Shown here piece by piece: positions 61,203 to 64,000 of a DNA stretch of 64,000 nt. The notes under the pieces were generated by a model. It worked only from the letters and a program-made list of their open reading frames with translations, was not told the DNA's origin and ran no database searches. The stretch covers positions 2,294,001 through 2,358,000 of the forward strand of contig NZ_CP087203.1 of assembly GCF_026016325.1 (NCBI RefSeq), in the 5' to 3' direction. Numbering within the stretch: the first letter of the stretch is position 1; each line of letters begins with the position of its first letter. Position numbers and translations under genes: made by a program. This stretch comes from Pseudomonas sp. B21-056. Its GTDB lineage: Bacteria > Pseudomonadota > Gammaproteobacteria > Pseudomonadales > Pseudomonadaceae.

Positions 61203-64000
61203 ATGGCGAAGAAACCGCGGTCTGCCACCTTCATCAAGGACCCGCTCTGGTACAAGGATGCGGTGATCTATCAGGTACACGTCAAATCGTATTTCGATTC
61301 CAACAACGACGGTATCGGCGACTTTCCTGGCCTGATCGCCAAGCTCGACTACATCGCCGACCTCGGCGTCAACACCATCTGGCTGCTGCCGTTCTATCCG
61401 TCGCCCCGGCGCGACGACGGGTATGACATCGCCGAATACCGGGGCATCAGTCCCGACTACGGCACCATGGCCGATGCGCGGCGCTTCATCGCCGAAGCCC
61501 ACAAGCGCAACCTGCGGGTCATTACCGAGCTGGTCATCAACCACACCTCCGACCAGCACCCGTGGTTCCAGCGGGCACGCAAGGCCAAGCGCGGTTCCAA
61601 GGCGCGGGATTTCTACGTCTGGTCCGATGACGACCACAAGTACGACGGCACCCGGATCATTTTCCTCGACACCGAGAAGTCCAACTGGACTTGGGACCCG
61701 GTGGCCGGCCAATACTTCTGGCACCGCTTCTATTCCCACCAGCCCGACCTCAACTTCGATAACCCGCAGGTCATCAAGGCCGTGCTGTCGGTGATGCGCT
61801 ACTGGCTGGACATGGGCATCGACGGCCTGCGCCTGGATGCGATCCCGTACCTGATCGAGCGCGACGGCACCAACAACGAAAACCTGCCCGAGACCCATGA
61901 TGTCCTCAAGCTGATCCGCGCCGAGATCGACGCCAATTACCCCGACCGCATGCTGCTGGCCGAAGCCAACCAATGGCCGGAAGACACCCAGTTGTACTTC
62001 GGCGATGTCGATGCCCAGGGCTTGAACGGTGACGAATGCCACATGGCGTTCCACTTCCCGCTGATGCCGCGCATGTACATGGCGCTGGCCCAGGAAGACC
62101 GCTTCCCCATCACCGACATCCTGCGCCAGACGCCGGAGATCCCGGCCAACTGCCAATGGGCGATTTTCCTGCGCAACCATGATGAGCTGACCCTGGAAAT
62201 GGTCACCGACAAGGAGCGCGACTACCTGTGGAATTACTACGCGGCCGACCGCCGCGCGCGTATCAACCTGGGCATCCGTCGACGCTTGGCGCCGCTGGTG
62301 GAGCGCGACCGCCGTCGGGTGGAACTGCTCAACAGCCTGCTGCTGTCGATGCCCGGCACGCCGACCTTGTACTACGGCGATGAAATCGGCATGGGCGACA
62401 ACATCTACCTGGGCGACCGCGATGGGGTGCGCACGCCGATGCAGTGGTCGATCGACCGCAACGGCGGTTTCTCCCGGGCCGATCCGGCCAGCCTGGTGCT
62501 GCCGCCGATCATGGACCCGCAATACGGCTATCAGTCGGTCAACGTCGAGACCCAGGCCGGCGACCCGCATTCGTTGCTCAACTGGACCCGGCGGATGCTG
62601 GCGGTACGCAAGCAGTCCAAGGCCTTCGGTCGCGGCACCTTGAAAATGCTCTCGCCGAGCAACCGGCGGATCCTGGCCTATACCCGTGAATACACCGGGC
62701 CGGATGGCAAGCACGAAATCATCCTGTGCGTGGCCAACGTGTCTCGCAGTGCCCAGGCCGCCGAACTGGACCTGTCGGCCTACGCCGGCATGGTTCCGGT
62801 GGAGATGCTGGGGGGCAATGCCTTCCCGCCCATCGGCCAGTTGAATTTCCTCCTGACCCTGGCGCCGTATGGCTTCTACTGGTTCGCCCTGGCGGCGGAA
62901 AACCAGATGCCGAGCTGGCACGTGGAGCCGGCCCAAAGCCTGCCGGACTTCACTACCCTGGTGTTGAAAAAACGCCTGGAAGAATTGCTCGAAGCCCCCT
63001 CGCGCACCACCCTGGAGCAAACCATCCTGCCGAGCTGGTTGCAGAACCGGCGCTGGTTCGCCGGCAAGGACAGCGCCATCGAGAAGGTCGAGATCGTCTA
63101 TGGCGTGCGCTTCGGTGATCCGCAGCGCCCGGTGTTGCTCAGCGAAATCGACGTTACCAGCGGCGGCCAGACCCTGCGTTATCAATTGCCCTTCGGTCTG
63201 CTGGCTGAAGATCAGGTGGGCGCGGCGCTGCCACAACAACTGGCGCTGTCCCGGGTTCGCCGGGTGCGTCAGGTGGGGTTGATCACCGATGCGTTCGCCC
63301 TGGAAAGCTTCATTCGGGCGGTGCTGAACAGCATGCAGGCCGGCACGGTGCTGCCGTGCACCGACGGTGAGTTGCGTTTCGAGCCCACCGAGGGGCTGGC
63401 GGCGCTGAGCCTGGGCGCCGAGCCGGAGGTGCGTTACCTGTCCGCAGAGCAGTCCAACAGTTCGGTGGTGGTGGGCGGCAGCCTGGTGCTCAAGCTGATC
63501 CGCAAGGTCGCGTCCGGCGTGCACCCGGAACTGGAAATGAGTGCCTACCTGACCGCCGCGGGTTTCAGCAATATCTCGCCGCTGCTGGGGTCGGTGATCC
63601 GCCGCGACACCCAGGGCGAGGATGCGCTGCTGATGATCGCCCAAGGTTACCTGAGCAACCAGGGCGACGCCTGGGAATGGACCCAGAACAACCTCGAGCG
63701 AGCCTTGCGTGATGAGCTGGCCGACGCGGTATCCGAGCAGGAGCAACACTACAACGCCCTGGGTGAGCTGAAGGATTTCGCCGGCATGCTCGGTCAGCGT
63801 CTGGGTGAAATGCACCAGGTATTGGCCCAGGCCACCGACGATCCGGACTTCACCCCGCAGAAAACCACGGCCAAGGACGCCCAGGCCATCGGCCGCGACG
63901 TGGCCGCCCAAGTGGAAAATGCCTTGCGTCTGCTCAAGCAGCACCAGAACCAATTGAACCCTGCGGACCAAACCATGGTCGCACGCTTGCTGGAGCAGAA
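61203..64000 (+). CDS. treS: Trehalose synthase fused to maltokinase (3' end outside window)
   Basis: This partial gene runs off the window; 932 codons are visible. The N-terminal GH13 domain isomerises trehalose and maltose: nucleophile D212 in GLRLDAIPY, acid/base E254 in LLAEANQWPED, and the RNHDELTLEM segment near 327. From about residue 600 the sequence switches to a maltokinase (Pep2-like) domain, marked by LEQTILPSWLQNRRWFAGKD, which phosphorylates maltose to maltose 1-phosphate for GlgE. The start has AGGAG upstream. The fused arrangement is common in Pseudomonas. A glgB gene is expected after it. Confidence 0.95.
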   Translation, partial: MAKKPRSATFIKDPLWYKDAVIYQVHVKSYFDSNNDGIGDFPGLIAKLDYIADLGVNTIWLLPFYPSPRRDDGYDIAEYRGISPDYGTMADARRFIAEAHKRNLRVITELVINHTSDQHPWFQRARKAKRGSKARDFYVWSDDDHKYDGTRIIFLDTEKSNWTWDPVAGQYFWHRFYSHQPDLNFDNPQVIKAVLSVMRYWLDMGIDGLRLDAIPYLIERDGTNNENLPETHDVLKLIRAEIDANYPDRMLLAEANQWPEDTQLYFGDVDAQGLNGDECHMAFHFPLMPRMYMALAQEDRFPITDILRQTPEIPANCQWAIFLRNHDELTLEMVTDKERDYLWNYYAADRRARINLGIRRRLAPLVERDRRRVELLNSLLLSMPGTPTLYYGDEIGMGDNIYLGDRDGVRTPMQWSIDRNGGFSRADPASLVLPPIMDPQYGYQSVNVETQAGDPHSLLNWTRRMLAVRKQSKAFGRGTLKMLSPSNRRILAYTREYTGPDGKHEIILCVANVSRSAQAAELDLSAYAGMVPVEMLGGNAFPPIGQLNFLLTLAPYGFYWFALAAENQMPSWHVEPAQSLPDFTTLVLKKRLEELLEAPSRTTLEQTILPSWLQNRRWFAGKDSAIEKVEIVYGVRFGDPQRPVLLSEIDVTSGGQTLRYQLPFGLLAEDQVGAALPQQLALSRVRRVRQVGLITDAFALESFIRAVLNSMQAGTVLPCTDGELRFEPTEGLAALSLGAEPEVRYLSAEQSNSSVVVGGSLVLKLIRKVASGVHPELEMSAYLTAAGFSNISPLLGSVIRRDTQGEDALLMIAQGYLSNQGDAWEWTQNNLERALRDELADAVSEQEQHYNALGELKDFAGMLGQRLGEMHQVLAQATDDPDFTPQKTTAKDAQAIGRDVAAQVENALRLLKQHQNQLNPADQTMVARLLEQ

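Noticed and set aside
61077..63971. 964-codon open frame antisense to treS-mak
   Set aside because: It lies opposite an unmistakable trehalose synthase and has no domain. It also includes the REP-like inverted repeat and noncoding gap, a typical codon-bias shadow.
1..64000. tRNA, rRNA, phage, insertion sequence or toxin-antitoxin genes
   Set aside because: None was recognised on either strand; I could not run a covariance or profile search, so small RNAs may be missed.

Overview
The window reads as a piece of a Pseudomonas chromosome, most likely from the P. fluorescens complex. The evidence is uniformly GC-rich coding sequence, the genus-typical REP palindrome (core GTGGGAGCGAGCCTGCTCGC) in many gaps, and clear Pseudomonas-type genes such as polB, aapJQMP, glgE and a treS-maltokinase fusion. 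No rRNA, tRNA, insertion sequence, prophage or CRISPR array was seen. The assignment rests on recognition, not on a database search.

Layout. 1-2.5 kb: DNA polymerase II. 2.5-7.7 kb: a minus-strand tripartite tricarboxylate transporter (tctCBA), an AEC-family carrier and a LysR regulator. 7.7-10.9 kb: an Lrp/AsnC regulator divergent from a carbamoylase-type hydrolase and a diaminopropionate ammonia-lyase. 11-13.1 kb: a TehA/SLAC1-type channel and a zinc alcohol dehydrogenase. 13.1-20.3 kb: a LysR regulator divergent from a MalY/PatB C-S lyase, the AapJQMP amino-acid ABC transporter and a DsrE-family sulfur protein. 20.4-39.2 kb: a large catabolic island with a TetR regulator, two short-chain dehydrogenases, HyuA/HyuB, an aminotransferase, a uronate-dehydrogenase-like enzyme, a DAO-family oxidase, a ThDP enzyme, a succinate-semialdehyde-type dehydrogenase, an FCD-type GntR regulator and a LivKHMGF transporter.

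39.3-43 kb: a cupin, amine oxidase and AraC operon divergent from a GcvA-like LysR gene. 43-58.8 kb: mostly single genes, including a TPR protein, an MFS exporter, an aldo/keto reductase, aldose 1-epimerase, a lipoprotein, a TauE-type exporter, a DUF4174 protein, a class C beta-lactamase, a Dyp peroxidase, an SDR, a MocR regulator, CcoG, two small proteins and MgtC, often separated by REP pairs. 59-64 kb: glgE and the treS-maltokinase fusion, which is cut by the window end; this is the maltose-1-phosphate/trehalose/alpha-glucan pathway and may have an AlgU-type promoter.

How the genes fit together. Much of the window consists of nutrient modules that pair a transporter, catabolic enzymes and a local regulator. 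The most interesting is the 20-39 kb island. A near-identical palindrome (GTAAG-N11-CTTAC) lies in front of both the SDR pair and hyuA, so the TetR protein probably controls both. The enzyme set suggests ATP-dependent opening of a cyclic amide, removal of nitrogen, decarboxylation of a 2-oxo acid and oxidation of the aldehyde. The substrate cannot be read from the sequence.
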